Assembly: GCA_965284565.1 (NCBI GenBank)
Contig: OZ260100.1
Coordinates: 3,100,001-3,164,000 of the forward strand
Reading direction: 5' to 3'
Length of the DNA: 64,000 nucleotides
Origin: BRH-c54 sp965284565
GTDB taxonomy: Bacteria; Bacteroidota; Bacteroidia; Flavobacteriales_E; Vicingaceae
The notes under the pieces are model-generated. The model saw nothing but the letters and a program-made list of their open reading frames with translations. It did no database searches and was not told the origin of the DNA. Made by a program: the position numbers and the translations under genes. Below, one piece after another: positions 33,292 through 42,900 of the stretch. How positions within the stretch are numbered: position 1 is the first letter of the stretch; every line of letters starts with the position of its first letter.

Positions 33292-34155
33292 TTATAGGTA
33301 AGTCTGAAGGTTATTAGTTCTTGAAAGTCTTTTCAATCTTCTTAAACCTCTTTCTTTTATTTGTCTAATTCTTTCTCTAGTTAAACCAAAGTGATTTCCA
33401 ATTTCTTCAAGCGTCATTTCTTTTCTATCGCTAAGCCCATAGAACAATCTAATAACTTCAGCTTCCATTCCTTTTAAGAATTGTAATGTTCTTTCGATAT
33501 CTGTTGATAAAGACTCGTGAATTAACAAATCATTTGGAGCTGGTGAATCTTCACTTTCTATAACGCTTACCAAGCTATTGTTATCATCATCATTAGCCAT
33601 TGGTGCATCTAGAGAAGATTGTTTCTTAGACATTTTTCTTGAGTTTTGGATTTTCTCAATATCCATATCTAAGATTTCGCTCAATTCCTCATCTGTAGGT
33701 TCTCTTTCCATAGTTTGTTCAAATTCACTTGAAGCTCTATTTATTTTTTGAATTTCACCTAGTCTATTATGAGGTAATCTAATGGTTCTTGAGTTATCAG
33801 CTGCAGCTTTAAGGATACTTTGTCTAATCCACCATACTGCATAAGAAATGAACTTAAACCCTTTGGTGTGATCATATCTTTTGGCCGCTTCAATCAACCC
33901 TAAGTTTCCTTCATTAATTAAATCTTCTAAAGTAAGCCCTGTATTTTGATACTGTTTTGCAACAGAAATAACAAACCTTAAGTTAGAACGAACTAATTTA
34001 TCTAAAGCTCTCTCATCTCCTTCTTTGATTTTTTGTGCTAACTCTACTTCTTCATCAGCAGTAATCATACCTTCACGAGAAACTTCTTGTAGGTACTTCT
34101 CAAGTGATCTACTTTCTCTTTTGGTAATTTGCTGTGTAATTTTAAGTTGTCTCAT
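33292..34155 (-). CDS. rpoD: Housekeeping RNA polymerase sigma factor (Bacteroidota-type RpoD/SigA)
   Basis: A 287-residue sigma-70 factor without the long region 1.1 of proteobacterial RpoD, the form usual in Bacteroidota. Region 1.2 is near residues 15-45 (SLEKYLQEVSREGMIT). Region 2 has GNLGLIEAAKRYD and FISYAVWWIRQSI for core binding and -7 melting. Region 3 follows, and region 4.2 has the helix-turn-helix TLEEIGNHFGLTRERIRQIK. It recognises the TTTG/TAnnTTTG promoters seen in this window. Confidence 0.95.
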   Translation of the reverse strand: MRQLKITQQITKRESRSLEKYLQEVSREGMITADEEVELAQKIKEGDERALDKLVRSNLRFVISVAKQYQNTGLTLEDLINEGNLGLIEAAKRYDHTKGFKFISYAVWWIRQSILKAAADNSRTIRLPHNRLGEIQKINRASSEFEQTMEREPTDEELSEILDMDIEKIQNSRKMSKKQSSLDAPMANDDDNNSLVSVIESEDSPAPNDLLIHESLSTDIERTLQFLKGMEAEVIRLFYGLSDRKEMTLEEIGNHFGLTRERIRQIKERGLRRLKRLSRTNNLQTYL

Positions 34156-34277
34156 TGTTTAATTTTTAATGACTTTTTTTATTTTTTTAAATACTTACTA
34201 TGATAACGTCTGATTATCTTTTTTAGTTTCCTTTTTAGTATTTTTTAACATATAATTAACTATCTTTTTTTCGCTTG

Positions 34278-34703
34278 TTATCGCTGCTTCTTGATTATCA
34301 CTTTGCTATCTTTTGCTACAACTTGCCAATTATTATCAAAAACCTGGCTTATATAACGACTATAAAGTGCTAATCTTGCATTTCTACTCCTTTCTTTTTC
34401 TTCTTGGCTTTGTTCTCCTGTATATTCAAACTGTGTAATATTAGGATGCTCTTTTAAATAAACTTTAACAACTTCAACAATAGTTCTCATAACTCTATAC
34501 ATCTCTCCTTTATTTGTTATGCTGTACTCTTCTCCATCATACTCTTCATTGGTCACACCAAAAACTAAAGATGTATGTAAAATATTATCCTCCTTTCTTC
34601 CAAACCTTACTTCATAATTTACGCCACTACCAGTTGTAAAAGAATATATAGCTCCACTTTTAATATTCGGATAAACAATATCATAAGGGACTATTTTGCT
34701 CAT
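34278..34703 (-). CDS. Uncharacterised protein
   Basis: A 141-residue soluble protein. The first half is a beta-rich region (IYSFTTGSGVNYEVRFGR to HTSLVFGVTNEEY). A helix with MYRVMRTIVEVVKVYLKEHPN follows, then a segment with FEYTGEQ and a basic helix (RNARLALYSRYI). The helix-then-strand pattern resembles uncharacterised Bacteroidota proteins and some phage proteins, but I cannot assign a family. It sits between rpoD and the DnaJ-domain gene, transcribed with rpoD's orientation. Confidence 0.65.
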   Translation of the reverse strand: MSKIVPYDIVYPNIKSGAIYSFTTGSGVNYEVRFGRKEDNILHTSLVFGVTNEEYDGEEYSITNKGEMYRVMRTIVEVVKVYLKEHPNITQFEYTGEQSQEEKERSRNARLALYSRYISQVFDNNWQVVAKDSKVIIKKQR

Positions 34704-34776
34704 TTTCTACAATTTATCACATAAATTTATTTCAGACTGCGAATATTCAAAAAAAAATTAAGAATAAAAAAATTAA

Positions 34777-34807
34777 TTTATAATTCTTTTCATTATTCCT
34801 ACCTTTG
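34777..34807 (+). promoter_or_regulatory. Promoter of the TerB/DnaJ gene
   Basis: TACCTTTG at 34800-34807 is an exact -7 element. TTTA at 34777-34780 is a near match to TTTG, 19 bases upstream. The ATG is 22 bases downstream. Confidence 0.65.
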
Positions 34808-34828
34808 TTTTAAACAATTATTAAATAA

Positions 34829-35578
34829 ATGGCTAAATTAGGAAAGTGGATTGGTGGCGGATTAGGTTGGGCTTTTGGTGGTCCGATTGGAGCTCTTTTA
34901 GGTTTTGCAGTTGGCTCTGCAATTGATAGTACCATCTATGGTGAAGAGGAAAGTGTTAATTCTCAATCAAACAATACAAGAAGACACTACACCTCACAGC
35001 CAAATGATTTTGCAATGAGCTTAATGGTTCTTGTGGCTTCAGTAATGAAAGCTGATGGAAAAATTTTAAAAGCTGAGTTAGATTTCGTAAAAAGATTTTT
35101 TAAGAAACAGTTTGGTTCAGAAAAAACCCAACAACACCTTATTACACTGAGAGATATTTTAAAGAAAGATATTCCTATTGAAGAGGTTTGTATTCAAATT
35201 AGAACATTTACAGTAATGTCAGCAAGAATACAATTGCTTCACTTACTTTTTGGTGTTGCTTCGTCCGATAACGATATTAGCCAGCAAGAAATAGATGTTA
35301 TTTCTAGAATTAGTGCTTACCTTGGAATCCCAACACATGATTTTAATTCTATTAAAGCAATGTTTGTAAAACAAAAACATAGTGACTACCAAATTTTAGA
35401 AATTGAAGCAAATGTTTCTGATGAAGAAGTTAAAAAAGCTTACAGAAAAATGGCTGTAAAATACCATCCTGACAAAGTTAGTCACATGGGTGATGAGTTT
35501 CAGCATGCGGCAAAAGAAAAATTTCAAAAAGTTCAAGAAGCTTATGAAAATATAAAAAAACAACGAGGAATTAAATAA
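34829..35578 (+). CDS. TerB-domain DnaJ protein (DjlA-like)
   Basis: A 249-residue protein. A glycine-rich N-terminal membrane-inserting segment (WIGGGLGWAFGGPIGALLGF) is followed by a TerB-like helical domain (about 55-170, with VMKADGKILKAELDFVKRFF). A C-terminal J-domain (about 188-245) carries the essential HPD in KYHPDKV. The order matches DjlA-type co-chaperones, which stimulate DnaK ATPase at the inner membrane. The next gene begins six bases after its stop, so it probably shares a transcript with the rhomboid gene. Confidence 0.88.
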   Translation: MAKLGKWIGGGLGWAFGGPIGALLGFAVGSAIDSTIYGEEESVNSQSNNTRRHYTSQPNDFAMSLMVLVASVMKADGKILKAELDFVKRFFKKQFGSEKTQQHLITLRDILKKDIPIEEVCIQIRTFTVMSARIQLLHLLFGVASSDNDISQQEIDVISRISAYLGIPTHDFNSIKAMFVKQKHSDYQILEIEANVSDEEVKKAYRKMAVKYHPDKVSHMGDEFQHAAKEKFQKVQEAYENIKKQRGIK

Positions 35579-35584
35579 ACTACT

Positions 35585-36259
35585 TTGGAGAAAAAAGAAA
35601 AAAATCAATTTATTGCAGCAATATTCATCCCTTCAACGTTGGTATTAGCAATGTTTATTGTTTTTTTAATTGAAATTATTTTTAACGTTAGCTTTAGTTC
35701 TTATGGAATTTACCCTAGAAAATTTTCAGGATTAATTGGTGTTATTCTAGCCCCCTTTTTACATGGAGATTTTTCTCACCTACTTAATAACTCTATTCCA
35801 ATTTTAATTTTAGGATCATCATTATTTTATTTTTATAAAGAAATAGCTTTTAAAGTATTTCTTTGGGTTTTTATAATGGGAGGAATTTGGACGTGGATAT
35901 CTGCCAGAGAAGCGACACATATAGGTGCTAGTGGTGTTGTTTATGGTTTGTTTTCTTTTTTACTTATTAGTGGTTTTATACGAAGAAATATGCAACTAAT
36001 TTCTATTTCTTTTTTTGTAGTATTTGTTTATGGAAGTATGGTTTGGGGCATTTTCCCCATTAAAGTAGAAATTTCTTACGAAAGTCATTTTTGGGGTTTT
36101 ATTGCTGGAGCAATTTTATCAATTTACTACAAAAAACAAGGCCCGCAAAAAAAAGAGTACCATTGGGATGAAGATGAAGACGATGGGAAATACCCTAATT
36201 CTACTAACCATCCTCCTTCTCAAGAAATTACATACAACTATATTTATAAAGAAAAGTAA
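35585..36259 (+). CDS. Rhomboid-family intramembrane serine protease
   Basis: A 224-residue polytopic membrane protein. The nucleophile motif is GASG with S116. The partner histidine is H168 in SHFWGFIAG. The H65-x3-N69 pair in HLLNN matches the conserved rhomboid residues that stabilise the oxyanion. It cleaves membrane proteins within or near their transmembrane helices; the substrates are unknown. The frame begins with TTG six bases after the DnaJ gene, and no ATG is available before the first membrane helix. The C-terminal tail is acidic. Confidence 0.88.
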   Translation: MEKKEKNQFIAAIFIPSTLVLAMFIVFLIEIIFNVSFSSYGIYPRKFSGLIGVILAPFLHGDFSHLLNNSIPILILGSSLFYFYKEIAFKVFLWVFIMGGIWTWISAREATHIGASGVVYGLFSFLLISGFIRRNMQLISISFFVVFVYGSMVWGIFPIKVEISYESHFWGFIAGAILSIYYKKQGPQKKEYHWDEDEDDGKYPNSTNHPPSQEITYNYIYKEK

Positions 36260-36277
36260 ATTTATTGCCATTCAATT

Positions 36278-36307
36278 TTTGACAATTCTGTTATTTTTTT
36301 AGCTTTG
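36278..36307 (+). promoter_or_regulatory. Bacteroidota-type promoter
   Basis: TTTG at 36278-36281 and TAGCTTTG at 36300-36307 are separated by 18 bases. The ATG of the coiled-coil gene is 15 bases downstream. Confidence 0.72.
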
Positions 36308-36322
36308 TAAAAAATATTAAAC

Positions 36323-37138
36323 ATGAGATTAGGACAATTAGCCAGACAAATTAACATTTCAACAGATAAAATAATAACGTTTCTTGAAAAAGAGAAGCAA
36401 ATTACCATTAACCCACATCCTAATGCTAAAATTCCTGATGAACAGATCGATGTTATTACAAATCACTTTGTTGTAAAAGAAGAAAATACTGAAGTTATTG
36501 ATGAAAAGCCATCTAAAAAACCAATTGAACCTATTGAAGAGAAAAAGGAAGATGAAAAACCTGTAATAGAAAAAATAAAAGTTGCTGAAACCATTTCGGC
36601 TGTTCCTACTCCTAAAGTTATTGGTAAAATTGATTTGCCAGATAAATCTAAAATTGAAGTAAATGTTGATGGAGTAGTTTATACCGAAGAAGAGTTAGAA
36701 CAAAAAAAGAGAGAAGAAAGAGAGGCTAATAAAGCTCAAAAAGAACAAGAAGCTATAGAAAAAGCAGAATATAAAAGGCAATTAGATGAAAAAAAACGTA
36801 TCGATAACGAAAAAAGATTAGCAGAACAACTTCGAAAAAAAGATATGCAGGACAAAGAAGCTAAATTGCTTTCTGAGGAGGAACAAAAACTTAAAAAAGA
36901 AAAGGAAAAGAGAAAAGCTGAGCAAGAGGCTATCAGAAAGAAAAAAGCTAAAGAAGCTAAAAAACGTTTTTACGAACAGCAGAAAAAGGAAATTGAAAAA
37001 AATAAAAAATTAACACAAAAAGCTACTGCTAAAAAACAACAGGAAGAAAAAGAAGTTGTTCAACCAAAACAACCAGAAATTATGGAGGAAGCTCCAAAAA
37101 GTATTTGGGGTAAGTTTTTAAAATGGTTAAACACTTAA
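36323..37138 (+). CDS. Coiled-coil protein with an IF2_N-like N-terminal domain
   Basis: A 271-residue, very charged protein. Residues 1-50 (RLGQLARQINISTDKIITFL to EQIDVITNHF) resemble the small helical N-terminal domain of translation initiation factor IF-2. From about residue 120 to 255 it is a long K/E-rich helix, probably a coiled coil. The end (APKSIWGKFLKWLNT) forms a short amphipathic helix that could bind membrane. There is no GTPase domain, so this is not IF-2. It could be a scaffold or RNA-binding protein. Its stop overlaps the convergent IMPase stop by four bases. Confidence 0.7.
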   Translation: MRLGQLARQINISTDKIITFLEKEKQITINPHPNAKIPDEQIDVITNHFVVKEENTEVIDEKPSKKPIEPIEEKKEDEKPVIEKIKVAETISAVPTPKVIGKIDLPDKSKIEVNVDGVVYTEEELEQKKREEREANKAQKEQEAIEKAEYKRQLDEKKRIDNEKRLAEQLRKKDMQDKEAKLLSEEEQKLKKEKEKRKAEQEAIRKKKAKEAKKRFYEQQKKEIEKNKKLTQKATAKKQQEEKEVVQPKQPEIMEEAPKSIWGKFLKWLNT

Positions 37139-37932
37139 TTTTCTTTAAAGTAAATCTCTACTTTTTTTAAGAAATCGGCATAAATTAAATTATTGGTGGC
37201 AATTAACTCTTTACCAAAAAGAAAGTTATTGTTTCCAGAAAAATCAGTTACAACACCACCTGCTTGTTTTACTATAACTGCACCAGCAGCTACGTCCCAA
37301 GAATTTAAACTATATTCATAAAAAGCGTCAAATCTGCCACAAGCAACATAGGCTAAATCTACAGCTGCCGACCCCAACCGTCTTAACCCTCTAGATGTTT
37401 TCATTAAGTCTTGAAATAGCATCATGTATTCCTTTTGTTTTACATAATTAAAGTAAGGAAAACCTGTTGCTACTAATGAATTCTCTATAAGCGTAGTAGG
37501 AGAAACTTTAATTACAGCTCCATTTAAATAAGCATTGCTTCCCTCCCACGCATAAAACATCTCATCTAAGTTAATTTCATAAATTACACCTAAAACTAAC
37601 TCATCATTTCTTAATAAAGCTATACTAATAGAAAAACAAGGAATGGAATGAATAAAATTGGTAGTTCCATCTAAAGGGTCAATAATCCAATTATAAATTT
37701 CACCTTTTTTTACAAGAGTTTCTTCTTCTGTTATAAAACCTGCTTCAGGAATAAGCATAGCTAATTTCTTTACTATCATTTCTTCCGCAGTTTTATCTAC
37801 ATAGGTAACCAAGCTGTTTTTAGATTTCGTCTCTATATCATCTATTGTTATTTTTTGTAGTTTAATAAACGCTCCTACTTCTCTGGCTAAACTATTTACT
37901 TCTTTGCAAAGGTGTTCTAAATCTATCATCAA
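37135..37932 (-). CDS. suhB: Inositol monophosphatase family protein
   Basis: A 265-residue metal-dependent phosphatase. Motifs are EE at 70-71, DPLDGTT (85-91, metal-binding D85 and D88), and SWDVAAG (211-217, D213). The members hydrolyse inositol monophosphates, or 3'-phosphoadenosine 5'-phosphate or fructose 1,6-bisphosphate in relatives. With an inositol-3-phosphate synthase in the same window, release of free inositol is a sensible role, but the specificity is inferred. It is followed on the same strand by no close gene. Confidence 0.88.
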   Translation of the reverse strand: MMIDLEHLCKEVNSLAREVGAFIKLQKITIDDIETKSKNSLVTYVDKTAEEMIVKKLAMLIPEAGFITEEETLVKKGEIYNWIIDPLDGTTNFIHSIPCFSISIALLRNDELVLGVIYEINLDEMFYAWEGSNAYLNGAVIKVSPTTLIENSLVATGFPYFNYVKQKEYMMLFQDLMKTSRGLRRLGSAAVDLAYVACGRFDAFYEYSLNSWDVAAGAVIVKQAGGVVTDFSGNNNFLFGKELIATNNLIYADFLKKVEIYFKEN

Positions 37933-37948
37933 TTTATTTATGTTTATA

Positions 37949-38185
37949 TTAATCTACAATTTCAGCTCTTTTTGGTTTTAACGCATCTCTAACCATATAA
38001 ACCTGACTTTCTTTTACCAATAAATAGGCAGTAGTATGGTTTGGGCTTACTTGTTCTATGCCTGTTTCCCTTAATAATAAGTTTTCTTTACTGGCAAACT
38101 CTGCTAAATGTCTTTTATGATGTTCTGCAAAATAAACAGCATCATCACCATTAAAATCCCAAATAAGTTTAATTGTTCTTTCCAT
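37949..38185 (-). CDS. Small conserved-looking protein of unknown function
   Basis: A 78-residue soluble protein (MERTIKLIWDFNGDDAVYFAEHHKRHLAEF and so on). The alternation of strands and one helix with paired histidines (EHHKRHL) suggests a small alpha/beta fold of ferredoxin type. I recognise no family. It ends 41 bases after the larger helical gene's stop and begins 16 bases before the IMPase start, so all three may form one unit. A -7-like TAATTTTG lies at 38202-38209 on the minus strand. Confidence 0.7.
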   Translation of the reverse strand: MERTIKLIWDFNGDDAVYFAEHHKRHLAEFASKENLLLRETGIEQVSPNHTTAYLLVKESQVYMVRDALKPKRAEIVD

Positions 38186-38226
38186 TTTTAATTATAAAGC
38201 TCAAAATTAGCTATTTTATTACTTTT

Positions 38227-39690
38227 CTATACCATTTTGTGTTTTAACCACTCAATAACATCTATATCCGAAACTGTTGATGTGGTTTTATCTAATTTTT
38301 CTAATGCAGGTAAATTTTTTGCTATAATTTTTTGTTGTTGTTTTTCATCATTTGTTTTTGAAAGCGCTAACAACACCAACAAACATTTTTTATCAAACTC
38401 TGTTTGTAAATGATGTTGTTTTAAAAATTCTATAGTAGATTTTACTAAATAAGGAATGAGTAGTAAGTTTTTTAATTCATGATGTATAAGTATATTAAGT
38501 AAAAAAGCGGCCGCTTTTACATCTACTCGCAAATTTCTTGAAGTAATATTAATAACTTTATTTATCCATAATAGAGCATTTTTATAATTCCCCACATTAA
38601 AATAAATTAAAGCTGCATGATAGTTTAATAAAAATGAATGTTGAATATTAATCAGTGCATTTATATCTTCATATTTAGTTATTGTATTTTCAATAAAAGC
38701 AATAGCTTTTTCGTAATCTTTTCTTTCCATATAATAACCAAGTTCAAATAAACATAAAGAAGAAAAAACACTCGCTTTTTCATGAGGCATTTTAAAATTA
38801 AATGTTTTTAATTTTTCAAGGTATTTATTAAATTCAGGATAATCATGGTTCACTAAAAAATGAGTAAGAACATTATGAAGTGCTGCAATATAATGAATAG
38901 GATTTTCTTCAATAAGATGAGGATTAGCTTCAAGAAAGTTTACTAATTGTTTTCTGTATGCTTCAGATTTTTCCATCGAACCTATTACTCTGTAGAGCAC
39001 ACCATTTAAAACATAATAATTATATTTTGCTTCATTAGATTGTGCTAAAGAAATATCAGTTAAAAGAGGGTTCTTTAAAAATGCATTGTATCTATCTTTC
39101 TCGTCTTCACCTCTCACTAATTCTGATTCTTTCATCATTAATTGAGCGGTATTAATAAGCTCTCTATATTGAAGGATATTTAAATATTTTTGAATATTTT
39201 CTTTACTACTATCTTCTAAAGCAGTTTTATATGTTTCATTAAGCTTAAAAAGAGCGTTATGAATTCTCCCTTCCCAATAATTTAATTCTTCTAGCACTAA
39301 AAAAAAATCATATCGCTGAGCTATTTTAGTAGCTTTTAAAATAATCTTCTTTGCTAAATTATATTGTCCTTTCCAAAATAAAATCTCAATATCTATCAAC
39401 AAATTTTTACATTCAATATTCATCTTCAGTCCTGCATGGTATTGCCTTAATTGTTTAAGAATAAATTGTTGTAAATAATTTTTAGCTACTCCAAATTGAT
39501 TAATAAATTTTTCATTCCTAAACTTCACCTTAAGTGCTTCTTCATCATATTTTTTTTGTTTCTCAATCGCATCAAAAAGCTTCATGTACGTTTTATCTCC
39601 TTGATGAAATTGTGCATTAAGTCTTATAAATCGCTTCTCACTTTTTGAAAGTGAGTGAATTAGATCGTGTAAAACATGTGGCTTCCCCAT
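38227..39690 (-). CDS. Uncharacterised all-helical (TPR-like) protein
   Basis: A 487-residue soluble protein made almost entirely of helices arranged in pairs, which resembles a degenerate TPR or SEL1-like superhelix. No signal peptide or membrane segment is present. The N-terminal part (LHDLIHSLSKSEKRFIRLNA, then HQGDKTYMKLFDAIEKQKKYDE) recurs in Bacteroidota proteins annotated only as hypothetical, as far as I know. A protein-binding scaffold is the most that can be said. It is divergent from the giant T9SS protein gene. Confidence 0.72.
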   Translation of the reverse strand: MGKPHVLHDLIHSLSKSEKRFIRLNAQFHQGDKTYMKLFDAIEKQKKYDEEALKVKFRNEKFINQFGVAKNYLQQFILKQLRQYHAGLKMNIECKNLLIDIEILFWKGQYNLAKKIILKATKIAQRYDFFLVLEELNYWEGRIHNALFKLNETYKTALEDSSKENIQKYLNILQYRELINTAQLMMKESELVRGEDEKDRYNAFLKNPLLTDISLAQSNEAKYNYYVLNGVLYRVIGSMEKSEAYRKQLVNFLEANPHLIEENPIHYIAALHNVLTHFLVNHDYPEFNKYLEKLKTFNFKMPHEKASVFSSLCLFELGYYMERKDYEKAIAFIENTITKYEDINALINIQHSFLLNYHAALIYFNVGNYKNALLWINKVINITSRNLRVDVKAAAFLLNILIHHELKNLLLIPYLVKSTIEFLKQHHLQTEFDKKCLLVLLALSKTNDEKQQQKIIAKNLPALEKLDKTTSTVSDIDVIEWLKHKMV

Positions 39691-39921
39691 AACAATTTGT
39701 TAATTTTTGTAGATTTACAACAATATAGTTAAATTTAAAACAATATTAATTTTTTGAATACTAAATATAAAATAGCTAAAAATATTTTATTTAATAATGA
39801 TTTAATAATATCAAATAACCATAGAATACTAAAAAAGTTTAAAAATAAGATATTTTTTTTTATATATAGCATCTATATTCGCAAAAAAAAATTTTATAAT
39901 ATTCTCAAAATCAACATAAAA

Positions 39922-42900
39922 ATGAAAAAAAGTTTTATTATTATAGTATTTACATTACTATCTATTGGAGCATTTAGTCAACCTAAATGGACCAACAGCC
40001 CAAATTCAGAAAGGGCTTTTGTAGAAAATAAAGGACAATACGATGGAAGGAACTGGCAATCTGCCAACCAAATAAAATATGCTCTTAGTCAGCAAGATGG
40101 TTGGTTTACATTCTTTTCTAACAAAGGTATAACTCACCGAATTGAAAGATTGGTTAGAAATCCAAAAAAGAAAAAAGAAGAAGGAGATGTTAACAATAAT
40201 CATCCTAGCAGAATTCACTTGAGCGAATTTGTAAATATAAGTTTTCTTGGTGCTAACAATAATGCAACAATTATTGCTGAAGAAAAAACTAACCATTACT
40301 ACTCTTATGCTGTTAAAGACCTCAATACAAATGATGTAAACAATATCAATAATGTTAAAGGATATAAAAAAATTACTTACAAAAACATTTATAATAATAT
40401 TGATATTGAATATACTTTACATTCTGATGGTGGTATAAAATATAATGTAATCTTACATCCAGGAGCAAATCCTAATGAGATAAAAATGAAGTATGAAACT
40501 TTTCACACTAATCATTTAGATGAAAAAATTGACATTAAATTAAATTCTCAAACAGGACAATTAGAAATTAATACGGCTTCAACTAAAATTGTAGAACATA
40601 AACCACTTACTTTCTATCAAAACTCTAAAAATGTAATTCAATCAGAATATGTTTTTAACAACAATATTTTAACATTTAATTTAGGGAACTATGACAATAC
40701 TCAAAAAGTGGTTATTGATCCTTGGGTAGTAACTCCTAACTTTAATGCAGGAGACTTTACTAGAGAAGTGGAAACAGATGCCTTAGGAAATGTATATGTT
40801 ATTGGTGGAGAAATACCAATGGAGCTTAGAAAATATGGTATTGCAGGAAACTTAATTTGGACATATATCACACCTTGGGATACAAATGGTGGTGATTGGT
40901 TGGGAACATTAGCAACAGATGCTGCCGGGGTAAGCTATATTACACAAGGTACTGGTGCTGAAATAGAACGAGTAAGTACAGCAGGAGCTATGGTTTGGCA
41001 TGCTAATGCAACTGGAATTTTTAACATAACCGAATACTGGACCATCACTTTTAATTGCGATAATACCAAATTGATTGTAGGCGGTACAGGAGGTACAGGA
41101 TTAAATTTTCAAGCTAAAATATATGATATGGACTTGAGCAACGGTAGTGTTTTGGCTGATGTAACTGTTGGTACCCAAGGTGGTTTTACTCCCGTTGAAG
41201 TTCGCTCTATTGCCCCTACTAAAAACTCCAAATATGTTTATTTAACCCATACCGAAGTTGGTGCTATTAACCAAAATTTAACAGCATGTAGTTCTATTCC
41301 AGATTTTCAAGTTGATAATACTCATCATTTAGGTTATAAATGCGAAAACTATCTATCTGCATCTCAAAATGGTGGAGGATTAAAGGCAATTATTGCTAAT
41401 GATAATTTTTTCTATACTCACAGAGGAGATAGAATTTTACAATGGGATATTAATACTGGAGCATTATTAAACAATGTTGCTTTACCTGGAGGAAGCTCTA
41501 ACAATACATTTGGGAGAGTTGTTCATTGTAGTGGTTTAGATGTAGATGCTACTGGAAACGTATATGCAGGCTCTATGGATAGAGTTGTAAAATTTGATCC
41601 AAATTTAAATATTCTTTCTCAAGTTAATACTACAGGTGGATTTACTGTTTATGATGTAAGTGTAAATTCCAACGGAGAAGTTTTAGCTGTAGGTGCATTA
41701 TTAAATAATAGTACTTCAACAGGGCGAGGAGGAAGGATTGAGTCTTTAAATATGACTGCCGGATCTCAATATGCTACAGTTTGTTGCGACCCAAATTTTT
41801 GTCCAATCAATACTTTATGTACTACCGATGCTCCAGTTTCTTTAAACCCAAATACTCCAGGAGGGGTATGGAGTTCTACTCCTGCAACACCTGGACTAAA
41901 CACGTTAACTGGTGTATTTGATCCTTCAGTTTCAGGAGCTGGAAATTTTGTAGTTACTTATACTTTAGGTTGTGGTTCATTTTCCTATACTATTTCTGTT
42001 AATGTCTGTTCATCTTTGTCTGTCTGTGTAGAAGCAAACGGAGATTTAACGGTAAGTAATGGAACTCCAGTTTATACGTGGGATCAATGGACTCCTCCAT
42101 CAACAATTACTGTAACAAACCAAACTCAATGTACTAGCTGTGGAGGAACATGGACATTTGGAAGCTGTTACAATCCATTCCCTATACCACTAAACTCTTG
42201 TAATGCTCCTGGTTTTTGGACTACATTTACAACTGGCTCTACAGTAACACCTCCTCCTGGAATTGATACACTTAGGGTAACTGACAGCTTTGGTAATTTT
42301 ATTATTATTAATGGGTTAGCTAATCTCCCTGCCTGTAACCCAACTACTTGTGACGCCACTATTACTGCTGCTGGTCCTTTTTGTGAAAATGACGCTCCCG
42401 TAACACTTTCTGCTGTTGATCCAGGTGGGACTTGGTCTGGCAACGGTATTACCAATGCTTCTACAGGTATTTTTGATCCAAGCGTAGCAGGACCAGGAAG
42501 TCATGTAATAACTTATTCTATTACTGGTTCATGTACAGATACTGATACCGAAACAATAGTTGTAAATGCTCAGGATGATGCTTCTTTTAGTTATTCTCCT
42601 ACAACTTTCTGTACTACTGATCCTAACCCTACTCCTAGTATTACCGGAACTACTGGTGGAACTTTCACTATCGACAATAGTGGAGTAATTAACGCATCTA
42701 CTGGTGAAGTTAATATTACTAGTAGTGGAACAGGTGTTTTTAACGTTACTTATACCACTAATGGTACTTGTCCTGATACAGCTACTGTTTCTATCAACAT
42801 CACTTCAGGAGCTGATGCCACTATTACTGCTGCTGGTCCGTTTTGTGAAAATGATGCTCCCGTAACACTTTCTGCTGTTGATCCAGGAGGAGTTTGGAGT

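Noticed and set aside
39754..39921. N-terminal extension of the giant surface protein
   Set aside because: The extra 56 residues are lysine- and isoleucine-rich with no signal, while the ATG at 39922 begins a clean signal peptide.
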